From Bacteroidota bacterium (GTDB lineage: Bacteria; Bacteroidota; Bacteroidia; Bacteroidales; Bacteroidaceae): DNA of 32,613 nt. Location: NCBI GenBank assembly GCA_023458215.1, contig JAEXAJ010000073.1:1-32613 (forward strand), read 5' to 3'. The position numbers were made by a program, and so were the translations under genes. This document shows positions 8,540 to 18,004 of the stretch, piece by piece. The notes beneath the pieces are model-generated. The model worked only from the letters and a program-made list of their open reading frames with translations, ran no database searches and was not told where the DNA came from. The number at the start of each line of letters is the position of its first letter. The stretch's first letter is position 1.

Positions 8540-9988
8540 ATGAAAAATATATTTAAGTTAGGTCTGATTGCACTGATGACTTCTATTGCTATGTCATCCT
8601 GTGATCCGCAAGAGAATGATGACCATTCGTTGGGTGCAAAACCGTTGGAAAGCCAAATGGCGTTTGCAGCAACACCTACTTCTGATAAGGCAAATGTGAT
8701 AGAACTGAAAAATGAGTCTTCTGTAAAAGGTGTGGTAACTTGGGACTTTGGTAATGGTGGTACTGCAAAAGGTGAAACCGTGAAAGCTGAATATCCTTTT
8801 AAGGGAGACTATACTATAGCAATGACCTTGTACACCACAGGAGGAGCTACAACAATAACAAAAGTTGTTTCTATTGCTAATGATGATATGTCATTATTGG
8901 ATACACCGATGTATAATGCACTAACTGGTGGCGCTGCAAACTTGGCTGGAAAAACATGGGTTTTTGACCAATATCATGCAGGACATTTTGGTGTAGGTCC
9001 TGGCATAGGTCATCCTGAATATGATGGTACTCCTAAGTGGTGGTCTTGTCCTGCCAACGGCAAACTGGAATGTAGTCTTTATACTCAGGAATTTACATTT
9101 ATACAGGTCGGTGTAAAAATGATATGGAAAAATAATGGTAAGATTTATACAAATGGAGCCGGTAAAGATGCTTTGGGTAAACCTTCTACTGTTCCTGGTG
9201 CTGGTGATTTTGATGTAGAATATACTCCTAAAGAAAGTTATACATATACATTAGATGAAGCTAATAAGACTTTGACTTTGAGTGACGGTGGATTCTTTGG
9301 TCATTATACAGGAACCTCTACTTATATAATAAGGAAATTGACTGAAGATGAACTTTATTTAGAAGTTGTAAGTACAGTTGAAAAAGACAATGGATGGTGG
9401 TATCGCTTCGTTCCGAAAGAAAAGAATGTGAAACCTGTTGTGCCAGTGAAAGCCGTTAAACTGAAGGAAGATTTTGAGAATACAAAACTCACAATTGATT
9501 TTGCTCGTGAAGAAATGGGTAAGTTGGATTCTATTTATGCTAATCCCGCGCCTGTTCCGGTAAATACTTCCAAACGAGTTTACTTGTATGAAAAGAGTAC
9601 GGGTTTCTATTCCAACATATCTTTCACAGCTGCTGATTACAAATTTGATCTGACGAAAGTGAATAAGGTTCGTATGAAAGTTTACATACCTTCCTATAAT
9701 GATTATACTACAGTTGCAAATGTAGCTGGTGACTGGATTACAGTTAATAAGCTTCAGAAGCAAATTGCTGTAAAACTGCAAAATAGCGAAACTGGCGGTA
9801 GTGCTTGGGAAACTCAGGTTGAAGTCGTTAAGAAAGATATACTTACGGATAAATGGGTAGAATTGGAATTTGATTTCAGTAGTGCAAAAACTCGTCAAGA
9901 TTTTGATAAAATCGTGATACAGTTTGGCGCTGAAGGACATGCTGCTCCGGGTATCTTCTTCTTCGATGATTTCTCTTTTGATGAGTAA
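8540..9988 (+). CDS. Surface glycan-binding lipoprotein (SGBP) with PKD domain
   Basis: This 482-residue protein has a lipoprotein signal ending at Cys21 (AMSSC). A PKD-like domain at about 38-112 contains VTWDFGNGG and the repeat-typical aromatic strand. A middle region (about 118-295) is rich in Trp and Tyr (PKWWSCPANG, NGWWYRFVPK). A C-terminal domain (about 305-482, starting VKLKEDFENTKL and ending with PGIFFFDDFSFDE) looks like a jelly-roll carbohydrate-binding module. No catalytic motif is seen. The position after susD is where PULs encode auxiliary glycan-binding proteins (SusE/F-like), and a PKD-containing SGBP is described in the Bacteroides 1,3-beta-glucan locus. Binding of beta-1,3-glucan at the cell surface is inferred from context. 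A hairpin follows the stop codon. Confidence 0.85.
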   Translation: MKNIFKLGLIALMTSIAMSSCDPQENDDHSLGAKPLESQMAFAATPTSDKANVIELKNESSVKGVVTWDFGNGGTAKGETVKAEYPFKGDYTIAMTLYTTGGATTITKVVSIANDDMSLLDTPMYNALTGGAANLAGKTWVFDQYHAGHFGVGPGIGHPEYDGTPKWWSCPANGKLECSLYTQEFTFIQVGVKMIWKNNGKIYTNGAGKDALGKPSTVPGAGDFDVEYTPKESYTYTLDEANKTLTLSDGGFFGHYTGTSTYIIRKLTEDELYLEVVSTVEKDNGWWYRFVPKEKNVKPVVPVKAVKLKEDFENTKLTIDFAREEMGKLDSIYANPAPVPVNTSKRVYLYEKSTGFYSNISFTAADYKFDLTKVNKVRMKVYIPSYNDYTTVANVAGDWITVNKLQKQIAVKLQNSETGGSAWETQVEVVKKDILTDKWVELEFDFSSAKTRQDFDKIVIQFGAEGHAAPGIFFFDDFSFDE

Positions 9989-10012
9989 TAGAGAGGTAAC
10001 TGAATAATAATG

Positions 10013-10042
10013 GAGGCGGCTACCTTCGGGCAACCGCCTCTT
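10013..10042 (+). terminator. Intra-operon hairpin between SGBP and GH16 genes
   Basis: GAGGCGG (10013-10019) pairs with CCGCCTC (10034-10040) around a 14-nt loop containing CTTCGGG, followed only by TTCATTTATT rather than a continuous T run. It sits in the 68-nt gap inside the operon. It most likely acts as a partial terminator or 3'-end stabiliser, giving more transcript for the susCD-SGBP part than for the downstream enzymes. Confidence 0.65.
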
Positions 10043-10056
10043 CATTTATTAATACT

Positions 10057-11175
10057 ATGAGAATTATGATTGGTATTTTGGCAATTCCATTGATGTTGCT
10101 GATGGGATGTGGAGATAATAATAATCAACCCGATACTCCTTCTATAAATGTGATAGAAGTTACTCCGGATAATTTACAATTTGATGCTACTGGCGGAGAG
10201 AAGACCATCATTGTAAAATCGAATGCAACTTGGTCATTAAGCACTGATGGACAAGCTTGGTATTCACTGTCTGCAAAATCGGGATTTACAGGTGAAACTG
10301 CGTTGAAGATAGTTGCTCTTAAAAATAGTATAGATAAAGAACGTTCGGCTGTTTTATCTTTTACTTCGGGAGCAAATTTAAAAAAGGAGTATTGGTTTAA
10401 ACAAGACAAAGGCAAAGTTGAGAATTATGTCCCTGAGGGATATTCGCTTGTTTGGAAAGATGACTTTGAAGAATCACGGCTGAAAGATGGTAAACCGGCG
10501 TTACCAAATAAAACCGAATGGTGGTATGAGGTTGCAGAACCTGGATGGGTAAATAATGAATTACAACGTTACATTGCTGATGGATTTTTAGGGACGGATA
10601 CTTGCTCTATGATTACTGATGGCACTTTAAAAATCATTGCGAAGAAAAAAGGGAATGAAGTTCTTTCAGCGCGTATAAATACAAACAAGAGTTGGACTTA
10701 TGGATATTTTGAAGCTCGCATGAAGTTGCCAAAAGGAAAAGGTACATGGCCTGCATTCTGGATGATGCCTAAAAACTATACTGCATGGCCGGATGATGGG
10801 GAAATAGATATTATGGAAGAGGTGGGATATCGCCCCAATTATGTAAGTTCATCTATTCATTGTAAAGCTTATTATCACTCTATTGGAACTCAAAAAACGG
10901 GTGAGCAATTAGTTCCGACTGCAGAATCTGATTTTCATATTTATGCATTGGAATGGACAGAAGACTATATAAAGGGCTTTGTAGACGGAAAATGCCATTT
11001 CACATTCAATAATGATAAAACTGGCAATAAAAATACTTGGCCTTTCAATGCTCCATTCTATCTGAAATTAAATCTTGCATGGGGTGGTGACTGGGGAGGA
11101 GCTCAAGGCGTCGATGAATCTGCACTTCCGGCAACTTATGAAATTGATTATGTCCGTGTGTATCAGAAGAAATAA
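10057..11175 (+). CDS. GH16 endo-beta-1,3-glucanase (laminarinase-like) lipoprotein with BACON domain
   Basis: This 372-residue protein has a lipobox ending at Cys18 (LLMGC) and an acidic, Asn-rich linker. A BACON domain at about 33-118 (DNLQFDATGGEKTIIVKSNA, then a conserved Trp) precedes a GH16 catalytic domain from about 128 to the end. The catalytic motif GEIDIMEE places the nucleophile at Glu249, the assisting Asp at 251 and the acid/base at Glu254. The extra Met in E-I-D-I-M-E is the beta-bulge form typical of laminarinases and related beta-1,3(4)-glucanases. WPAFWMMP and the C-terminal YEIDYVRVYQK strand also match the family. As a surface lipoprotein it would cut long beta-1,3-glucan, possibly with mixed linkages, into oligosaccharides for SusCD. 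Exact linkage preference cannot be read from sequence. Confidence 0.9.
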   Translation: MRIMIGILAIPLMLLMGCGDNNNQPDTPSINVIEVTPDNLQFDATGGEKTIIVKSNATWSLSTDGQAWYSLSAKSGFTGETALKIVALKNSIDKERSAVLSFTSGANLKKEYWFKQDKGKVENYVPEGYSLVWKDDFEESRLKDGKPALPNKTEWWYEVAEPGWVNNELQRYIADGFLGTDTCSMITDGTLKIIAKKKGNEVLSARINTNKSWTYGYFEARMKLPKGKGTWPAFWMMPKNYTAWPDDGEIDIMEEVGYRPNYVSSSIHCKAYYHSIGTQKTGEQLVPTAESDFHIYALEWTEDYIKGFVDGKCHFTFNNDKTGNKNTWPFNAPFYLKLNLAWGGDWGGAQGVDESALPATYEIDYVRVYQKK

Positions 11176-11239
11176 CTAATTAGAGGAAGGGAGATAATAC
11201 TTATAATTTACTGCCTTACTCTTTTAAAAGAAGTTTAAT

Positions 11240-12532
11240 ATGAAGAATTTTTTATCTTTTGCTTGTCTTTTTCTTTATGGCCTGCTTTCCGCTTGTTCAT
11301 CTCCGACTAAAAACGGAATTGAAATAGAGAAAGCCGGCGATGGATATAAACTCTATATCGACGGAAAAGAGACTTATATAAAAGGTGTTGGCGGAACGTA
11401 CCGATTGGATGTTGCCAGTCAGAACGGCGCCAATGCTTTCAGAACATGGGGAGGTGATGTTGAGGCTGTTAAGAAAGCCCTGGCTCAGGCTGCCGAGAAT
11501 AAAATGTATGTAATGCAGGGAATTGGTCTGACAAAAGATTCCCTTAAATACTACGATGAGGCATACAAGAATAAAATGCGTGAAGAAGTCCGGACATTGG
11601 CGGAAACATTTAAGAATGATACCAACTTATTGGCTTGGGGTATCGGCAATGAAATAGAATTAGGCAACGCCAATATCGGTGTAGCGTGGCAGTTTGTAGA
11701 AGAACTGGCACAGTTGATTAAGTCGATAGACAAACGTCACTTAGTCTCTACGGTAATTTCATACAATCCGAAAGCATTGGATTCCATTGCCAAATACGTG
11801 CCCTCTCTTGATTATGTGGGTATCAATGTCTATGGCCCAATGCAAGAAGTGAAGAATACTGTTGACAAATCGGATTACAAAGGCGCATTTATGATAACGG
11901 AGTGGGGACCGACCGGTTGGTGGGAAACTGCTCAAACCGAATGGAAAGCTCCCATCGAGCAGACCAGCGAAGAGAAGCGTGCCGTATATGAAGAACGTTA
12001 TACAAAATACATCCAATCCAATTCCCGTTGCTTGGGCTCTTTCGTCTTCTTATGGGGGCAGAAAGAAGAACGCACTCCGACTTGGTTTAGTATGTTTGTA
12101 GAGGATAACGTAGACCAACTACCGTTGCGTGGCGAGAAAACTCCGATGGTAGAGGCTATGCAAAGAGTATGGACGGGTAATACCCTGACTGAAACGGCAC
12201 CTGTCATCGAAGGAATGACCATCAACGGCCAGCATGCCATTGACAATATACGTGTGAAAGCCGGCACACCGTTTAAGGCAGAAGTATTTGTTACCGATAA
12301 AGAGAACGATCGTCTGACTTGTGTATGGGAAATACTTAAAGAAGCTACTGTGTTGGGCTTTGGCGGTTCTTACGAACCTCGTCCCGATAGAGTAGGGGAA
12401 GTGGTAACTTTAGATACAAATGAATATGAAGGTACTGTCAACGAACCCGGAGAATACCGCTTGTATGTTTATGTCTTAGATAATACCGGCTTTGTATCTA
12501 CAATAAATGTTCCTTTTCAGATCGTGAAATAA
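11240..12532 (+). CDS. GH158 endo-beta-1,3-glucanase lipoprotein
   Basis: This 430-residue protein has a lipobox ending at Cys19 (LLSAC). A TIM-barrel glycosidase fold of clan GH-A type is indicated by the acid/base motif WGIGNEIE with Glu138 and the nucleophile motif MITEWGPTGWW with Glu221. ANAFRTWGG (about 64-72) is the usual beta-strand 3 signature. After the barrel (about 25-320) there is an Ig-like C-terminal domain of about 100 residues (VIEGMTINGQHAIDNIRVKA). The combination and operon position match the GH158 enzyme described from the Bacteroides uniformis 1,3-beta-glucan locus, an endo-beta-1,3-glucanase. It would act with the GH16 enzyme, with somewhat different tolerance for branched or mixed-linkage glucan (family knowledge, not visible here). 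It has its own 64-nt upstream gap with no terminator. Confidence 0.85.
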   Translation: MKNFLSFACLFLYGLLSACSSPTKNGIEIEKAGDGYKLYIDGKETYIKGVGGTYRLDVASQNGANAFRTWGGDVEAVKKALAQAAENKMYVMQGIGLTKDSLKYYDEAYKNKMREEVRTLAETFKNDTNLLAWGIGNEIELGNANIGVAWQFVEELAQLIKSIDKRHLVSTVISYNPKALDSIAKYVPSLDYVGINVYGPMQEVKNTVDKSDYKGAFMITEWGPTGWWETAQTEWKAPIEQTSEEKRAVYEERYTKYIQSNSRCLGSFVFLWGQKEERTPTWFSMFVEDNVDQLPLRGEKTPMVEAMQRVWTGNTLTETAPVIEGMTINGQHAIDNIRVKAGTPFKAEVFVTDKENDRLTCVWEILKEATVLGFGGSYEPRPDRVGEVVTLDTNEYEGTVNEPGEYRLYVYVLDNTGFVSTINVPFQIVK

Positions 12533-12553
12533 CCAATTATGCAATAAAACTTA

Positions 12554-12580
12554 AATGAGCGAAGGGCTATAAGGCTCATT
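12554..12580 (+). other. Small hairpin between GH158 and GH3 genes
   Basis: AATGAGC (12554-12560) pairs with GCTCATT (12574-12580) around a 13-nt loop in the 72-nt gap between two operon genes. There is no T run after it, so it is not a convincing terminator; it may be an RNA processing or stability element. Confidence 0.4.
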
Positions 12581-12604
12581 CGTAATAATCTGAAGACTAC
12601 TAGC

Positions 12605-14845
12605 ATGAAAACAATTAAAATTCTCTCAGCTTGCTTGTTGCTGCTCCCATTTGCTTCTTGTACGCAGTATAAAGGAGATGCGGCTACCGAGCAGAAAATA
12701 GAAGCTCTGTTGTCTAAGATGACTTTGGAGGAGAAGATCGGACAGATGAACCAGATCTCCTCATACGGAAACATCGAAGATATGAGCGGATTAATAAAGA
12801 AAGGTGAAATCGGTTCTATTTTGAATGAGGTAGATCCGGTGCGTGTCAATGCGTTGCAACGCGTGGCTGTGGAAGAGTCTCGTTTGGGCATTCCTTTGCT
12901 GATGGCGCGTGACGTTATCCACGGTTTTAAGACAATATTCCCCATTCCATTGGGGCAGGCTGCTTCTTTCAATCCTCAGGTAGCTGAAGACGGTGCTCGT
13001 ATTGCCGCTATCGAGGCTTCTTCTGTGGGTATCCGCTGGACATTTGCTCCGATGATTGATATTGCGCGTGATCCTCGTTGGGGACGTATTGCCGAAGGAT
13101 GCGGTGAAGATGTTTACCTGACATCTGTAATGGGAGCCGCCATGGTGAAAGGTTATCAAGGAGATTCTTTGAATAGCCCCACCTCGATTGCTGCCTGTCC
13201 CAAGCACTTTGTGGGCTACGGAGCGGCAGAAGGCGGACGCGATTATAACTCTACTTTCATCTCCGAACGTAACTTGCGCAATGTCTATTTGCCTCCGTTT
13301 GAAGCTGCTGTAAAAGCCGGAGCCGCCACTTTCATGACTTCTTTCAATGATAATGATGGTGTTCCGTCTACCGGTAACGCTTTTATATTGAAAGATGTGC
13401 TTCGTAAAGAGTGGGGTTTTGACGGCTTTGTGGTTACCGACTGGGCTTCGGCCACCGAAATGATTACTCATGGTTTTGCTGCAACTCCTGCCGAGGCGGC
13501 AATGAAAGCGGTTAATGCGGGAGTGGATATGGAGATGGTGAGTTATGCATTTGTAAAAGAATTGCCGGGACTGGTGAAAGAAGGAAAAGTAAAAGAAGCC
13601 GTTATTGATGAAGCAGTGCGTAATATTCTGCGTATAAAATTTCGCTTGGGCTTGTTTGACAATCCTTATGTAGACGAAAAACTGGATGTTATGTATGCTC
13701 CGTCTCACCTCGAAGCTGCCAAACAAGCGGCTGTGGAATCTGCTATCCTATTGAAGAATAGCAACGGAACTCTGCCTGTCAATCCCTCGGTAAAAACAGT
13801 GGCGATTGTAGGCCCCTTGGCCGATGCTCCTTACGAGCAAATGGGTACATGGGTGTTTGATGGCGACAAGACACATACCATCACTCCTCTGCATGCCATC
13901 AAAGAATTGGTGGGCAACCAGGTGCGTATAGTATATGAACCCGGATTGGCATATAGCCGAGACACAAATCAAAGTGGAATAGCTAAGGCTGTTTCTGCTG
14001 CTGCCGGTGCCGATGTGATACTTGCTTTTGTGGGCGAAGAATCCATACTTTCGGGAGAAGCTCATTGCTTGGCCGACTTGAATCTGCAAGGTGCGCAGAG
14101 TGAACTGATTGCCGCTTTGAGCAAAACCGGCAAGCCACTTGTTACGGTAGTAATGGCCGGTAGGCCGTTGACGATAGGTCGTGAAGTCGATCAGTCGTCG
14201 GCTGTACTCTATTCTTTCCATCCCGGAACGATGGGGGGGCCGGCACTTGCCGATCTGCTTTGGGGGATAGTTGCGCCTAGCGGAAAAACTCCGGTCACTT
14301 TCCCCAAGATGGTAGGACAGATTCCGGTGTATTACTCGCATAACAACTCCGGCCGTCCTGCTACACGTAATGAAACGTTGTTGAATGATATTCCGGTGGA
14401 GGCCGGACAAACTTCCTTAGGCTGTACTTCTTTCTATATGGATGCCGGTTTCGATCCGTTGTTTCCTTTTGGTTATGGACTTTCGTACACCACTTTCAAG
14501 TTCAGCAATGTGAAGCTTTCTTCTGCCAGTTTGAAGAAGAGTGATGTATTGACTGTGACTTTCGATTTGGAGAATACCGGAAAATATGAGGGTACGGAAG
14601 TGGCCCAGCTCTATGTGCAAGATAAAGTGGCTTCTGTAACCCGTCCTGTAAAGGAGTTGAAGCGTTTTGCGCGCGTTACTTTGAAACCGGGTGAAAAGAA
14701 AAGCGTATCGTTTGAACTTCCGATAAGTGAACTTGCTTTTTGGAATATAGATAAGGTGAAGACGGTAGAACCGGGAGACTTCGGACTCTGGGTAGGACCG
14801 GATAGCCAAACCGGTGAAGAAGTTTTCTTTAAGGTAGTAGATTAG
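12605..14845 (+). CDS. GH3 beta-glucosidase (BglX-type), predicted lipoprotein
   Basis: This 746-residue protein has a signal sequence whose lipobox would end at Cys19 (FASC). The GH3 TIM-like domain (about 30-370) contains the substrate-binding KHF motif (CPKHFVGYGAAEGGRDY) and the nucleophile Asp279 in GFVVTDWASATEM. An alpha/beta sandwich domain follows (about 380-600, with AFVGEESILSGEAHCL and PLTIGREV). A C-terminal fibronectin-III-like domain (about 640-735) begins after FPFGYGLSYTTF. Size and order fit BglX-like beta-glucosidases. It is the last gene of the operon and would release glucose from beta-1,3-gluco-oligosaccharides. A lipid anchor is predicted, but whether it faces the periplasm or the surface is not decided by the sequence; residue 20 onward (TQYKGD) is not strongly acidic, so the periplasmic side is at least as likely. 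Confidence 0.9.
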   Translation: MKTIKILSACLLLLPFASCTQYKGDAATEQKIEALLSKMTLEEKIGQMNQISSYGNIEDMSGLIKKGEIGSILNEVDPVRVNALQRVAVEESRLGIPLLMARDVIHGFKTIFPIPLGQAASFNPQVAEDGARIAAIEASSVGIRWTFAPMIDIARDPRWGRIAEGCGEDVYLTSVMGAAMVKGYQGDSLNSPTSIAACPKHFVGYGAAEGGRDYNSTFISERNLRNVYLPPFEAAVKAGAATFMTSFNDNDGVPSTGNAFILKDVLRKEWGFDGFVVTDWASATEMITHGFAATPAEAAMKAVNAGVDMEMVSYAFVKELPGLVKEGKVKEAVIDEAVRNILRIKFRLGLFDNPYVDEKLDVMYAPSHLEAAKQAAVESAILLKNSNGTLPVNPSVKTVAIVGPLADAPYEQMGTWVFDGDKTHTITPLHAIKELVGNQVRIVYEPGLAYSRDTNQSGIAKAVSAAAGADVILAFVGEESILSGEAHCLADLNLQGAQSELIAALSKTGKPLVTVVMAGRPLTIGREVDQSSAVLYSFHPGTMGGPALADLLWGIVAPSGKTPVTFPKMVGQIPVYYSHNNSGRPATRNETLLNDIPVEAGQTSLGCTSFYMDAGFDPLFPFGYGLSYTTFKFSNVKLSSASLKKSDVLTVTFDLENTGKYEGTEVAQLYVQDKVASVTRPVKELKRFARVTLKPGEKKSVSFELPISELAFWNIDKVKTVEPGDFGLWVGPDSQTGEEVFFKVVD

Positions 14846-14865
14846 TAGTTGATTTTTAAGGTTAA

Positions 14866-14905
14866 AAAGAGAGGGGGCAAACCAGTGATGGCTTGTCCCC
14901 TCTTA
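14866..14905. terminator. Bidirectional terminator between GH3 gene and eno
   Basis: GAGGGGGCAA (14871-14880) pairs, with one G-T wobble, with TTGTCCCCTC (14893-14902). It is flanked by A-rich TTAAAAAGA on the left and TCTTAAC on the right. It lies between convergent genes and probably ends the PUL transcript, and possibly that of eno. Confidence 0.75.
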
Positions 14906-14947
14906 ACATTACTAACACATGTTTATCTACTAACCTTCAAAATGCGA

Positions 14948-16246
<1,299 letters not shown>

Positions 16247-16292
16247 TTAAACTACACTTATAACAACTGAAAATAGAGAATTGTTTAGCCGC

Positions 16293-16961
16293 TCAATCTT
16301 TTATTATGATACCCAGGAGTGAAGTCAGGTCCATGGCTTGTACTGTGTTGACAATAGCTCCGCGTATGTCGGGCAGGTTGACGTGGATGCCTTCGATGCG
16401 GGAGTCGCTGAGGTCGATGCCTTTGAGGGGAGTATGCGAGAATTCGCTTTCTACTAAATCGCAGTTCTCGAAGGCAATGGACGTTAGTTTGCAATCGTTG
16501 ATATCGCTGTTTCTCAAATCGCAGGTGGAGAAACGTGCCTGATTGATTTTGCTCATAGAGAGATTGAGATACCGTGCGTTACAGTCCTTCATGGATATAT
16601 GATTCAGGACTGCTTCCGCAAGATTGGTTCCGAGTAGTTTGCAGGAAATGAATTCCACCCTGAACAGTGCGCTTTCGGCGAATGAGATATTGGATAAATC
16701 GCAATTCTCAAAGCGTACATCGGTGAAGTGGCTCGACTTCAGTTTGCAGTTATCAAAGTGTACGTGGCTGAATGTGCAGTTGGTGATGCTTTTGTAAGAG
16801 TAGTCCATTTGCTCCTCGCGCAGTTTGCTAAAGCAAATTCCCCGAACGGTTTCTTCTGTTTCGAGCCATTCTTTTAGTGGCTTGCTGCTTTCGATTTGTC
16901 CTTCAAGGGTTGGAGGGACAATTCGCACGGGAGGCATAATGAAAGGTTTGCTTGGTCTCAT
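16293..16961 (-). CDS. Pentapeptide-repeat protein
   Basis: This 222-residue protein is dominated by pentapeptide repeats of the A(D/N)LXX type from about residue 60 to 195, e.g. CTFSHVHFDNCKLKSSHF and FENCDLSNISFAESALFRVE, with Phe/Leu at every fifth position. These form a right-handed quadrilateral beta-helix. The N-terminus is Pro-rich and lacks a signal peptide, so it should be cytoplasmic. The C-terminus (RGAIVNTVQAMDLTSLLGII) resembles the capping helix of Qnr-like and related pentapeptide proteins, and the length is similar to Qnr (about 215-220). A gyrase-protecting role would be a guess; many such proteins have unknown function. It lies 6 nt downstream of crcB and upstream of eno on the same strand, so it is probably the middle gene of an operon. 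Confidence 0.85.
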   Translation of the reverse strand: MRPSKPFIMPPVRIVPPTLEGQIESSKPLKEWLETEETVRGICFSKLREEQMDYSYKSITNCTFSHVHFDNCKLKSSHFTDVRFENCDLSNISFAESALFRVEFISCKLLGTNLAEAVLNHISMKDCNARYLNLSMSKINQARFSTCDLRNSDINDCKLTSIAFENCDLVESEFSHTPLKGIDLSDSRIEGIHVNLPDIRGAIVNTVQAMDLTSLLGIIIKD

Positions 16962-16967
16962 ACATAT

Positions 16968-17345
16968 TTATATATAACGTCCGAAAGCTCCGCCTGCAAA
17001 AGCGGCTATCACTCCCAATACTATACTTAATAAGGTATATAGGATAAACATGCCGTAGAATCCTTGTTTTATCATTATCAGTCCGTCATTGCTGAAGGTG
17101 GAGAAGGTGGTGAAGCCGCCGCATAATCCGGTAGTCAGCAGCATGCGTATCTCGGTGGATAGGTTGAAACGGGCGGACAGGGTATAGAATAGTCCGATGA
17201 GGAAGCTGCCGAGTATGTTGACGGTGAACGTTGCCCATGGAAAAGTGTAGGGGACGATGCGTTCGTGCAATGCCACTTGCACACAATAGCGTAGCACGCT
17301 GCCTGTGCCGCCACCAAGAAAAATATATATCAATTCTTTGGTCAT
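16968..17345 (-). CDS. crcB: CrcB/Fluc fluoride channel (exporter)
   Basis: This 125-residue inner-membrane protein has four predicted hydrophobic helices. Family motifs are visible: GGGTGSVLRY in helix 1, FPWATFTVNILGSFLIG in helix 2 with the conserved Asn, and GLCGGFTTFSTFSND in helix 3 with the Phe/Thr/Ser fluoride-track residues. Fluc proteins work as antiparallel dimers that let F- leave the cell. The frame is open further upstream, but the ATG at 17345 (MTKELIYIF) gives the standard family length and follows a -7 box by about 30 nt. It is the first gene of a probable crcB-ppr-eno operon. I found no fluoride riboswitch in its leader, which is only about 25 nt from the predicted start of transcription. 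Confidence 0.92.
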   Translation of the reverse strand: MTKELIYIFLGGGTGSVLRYCVQVALHERIVPYTFPWATFTVNILGSFLIGLFYTLSARFNLSTEIRMLLTTGLCGGFTTFSTFSNDGLIMIKQGFYGMFILYTLLSIVLGVIAAFAGGAFGRYI

Positions 17346-17377
17346 TGCTGTGATGCTTTGGAATATTTTGAAGAATG

Positions 17378-17385
17378 CAAAGATA
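17378..17385 (-). promoter_or_regulatory. crcB: Candidate -7 box for crcB
   Basis: On the minus strand the sequence reads TATCTTTGC, matching TAnnTTTG. Transcription would start near 17371 and leave a leader of about 25 nt before the crcB ATG at 17345, which supports that start. No good -33 TTTG is seen at the expected spacing. Confidence 0.5.
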
Positions 17386-17543
17386 AGGAAGAATGATTGA
17401 TTACTCTCCCTTTTACTGCATATTTCTCTCAAAAGATAGTGATTGATTTATGTATGGTAATAATTTTATGTATAACTTCGCACACATTAAGTAAGTGTTC
17501 ACAATTAATTCACTATTACATAAATGGAAATTTATGGAGTATC

Positions 17544-17588
17544 TTAAACTCCTCCGCCTGAAAGGGGAGGTGCCCGTAGGGCGGAGGG
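17544..17588 (-). repeat. 27-bp dispersed repeat, copy 2, within a CCTCCGCC/GGCGGAGG hairpin
   Basis: 17544-17570 is the inverted counterpart of 437-463, with 25 of 27 bases identical. Here it is extended: CCTCCGCC (17551-17558) pairs with GGCGGAGG (17580-17587) around a 21-nt loop. Such GC-rich elements stand out from the AT-rich surroundings and look like members of a Bacteroides intergenic repeat family. No gene overlaps. Confidence 0.65.
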
Positions 17589-17607
17589 GTTTTACATCCG
17601 AAGGAAC

Positions 17608-17694
17608 ATGCACAAAAATTCTAAAGAATCACCCAAAGTCAATGGCAATGTAATTGCAGATATCGCAGTTGAGTTATCAGGCGCTTTGCAATAA
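17608..17694 (+). CDS. Possible 28-codon small ORF, unrecognised
   Basis: An ATG at 17608 opens a 28-residue frame (MHKNSKESPKVNGNVIADIA...) ending at TAA 17692-17694. The composition (a polar N-terminus followed by an amphipathic helix-like DIAVELSGALQ) looks protein-like. However, no homology is recognised, no promoter is obvious and the ORF is short enough to occur by chance. It could be the tail or head of a decayed gene in this repeat-rich region. Confidence 0.2.
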   Translation: MHKNSKESPKVNGNVIADIAVELSGALQ

Positions 17695-17786
17695 GGGTAC
17701 AATGATGGTTGATGTAAATAATATTCTATGTTTTTTATGAGGGGCTGCTAATCCTTGTTTCAAGTAGGTTCTATAAGGTAAAAAAC

Positions 17787-17864
17787 GATTTAGTAAATCT
17801 TGGGTGAAGATTTAGTAAATCGTTGCCGGAGATTTAGTAAAACGTTGGAGAGGTTTTAGTAAAC
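17787..17864. repeat. Four-unit array of short palindromes with exact 22-bp period
   Basis: GATTTAGTAAATC at 17787-17799 and 17809-17821 is a perfect 6-bp-arm palindrome with one central base. GATTTAGTAAAAC starts at 17831 and GTTTTAGTAAAC at 17853, so all four units begin 22 bp apart. The 9-10-nt spacers differ and are GC-richer. The palindrome sequence is unrelated to the array at 324-429, yet the period is identical. It lies in the gap upstream of the RhuM remnant and alcohol dehydrogenase. Its function is unknown. Confidence 0.85.
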
Positions 17865-17976
17865 GGGTAAAAGGGTGTTTGAAATTGATGATGTATTTGT
17901 TCGTTTTTTTGTATGAATGCGTTTGCTTTAGAAATATATTGAGATATCAAATGATGGCAAAATCATTATAAATAAG

Positions 17977-17984
17977 TATTTTTG
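17977..17984 (+). promoter_or_regulatory. Candidate -7 box upstream of the RhuM remnant
   Basis: TATTTTTGC matches TAnnTTTG and would start transcription near 17991, a few bases before the ATG at 18005. No clear -33 element is present. It is probably the original rhuM promoter and may now drive the downstream alcohol dehydrogenase gene. Confidence 0.45.
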
Positions 17985-18004
17985 CATAGATAACAAGAAA
18001 ACTC

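Noticed and set aside
12554..12580. Terminator ending the PUL before GH3
   Set aside because: The 7-bp stem with a 13-nt loop has no following T run, so GH3 is kept in the operon.
12791..13726. 311-codon minus-strand open frame within the GH3 gene
   Set aside because: It is antisense to conserved GH3 motifs; its His/Arg/Ser-rich composition is typical of a reverse-frame shadow.
17346..17432. 29-residue N-terminal extension of CrcB
   Set aside because: It would make the protein longer than the family norm and would start upstream of the candidate -7 box (17378-17385).
17346..17600. Fluoride riboswitch in front of crcB
   Set aside because: I searched the minus strand by eye for the conserved pseudoknot segments of the crcB motif and found none.
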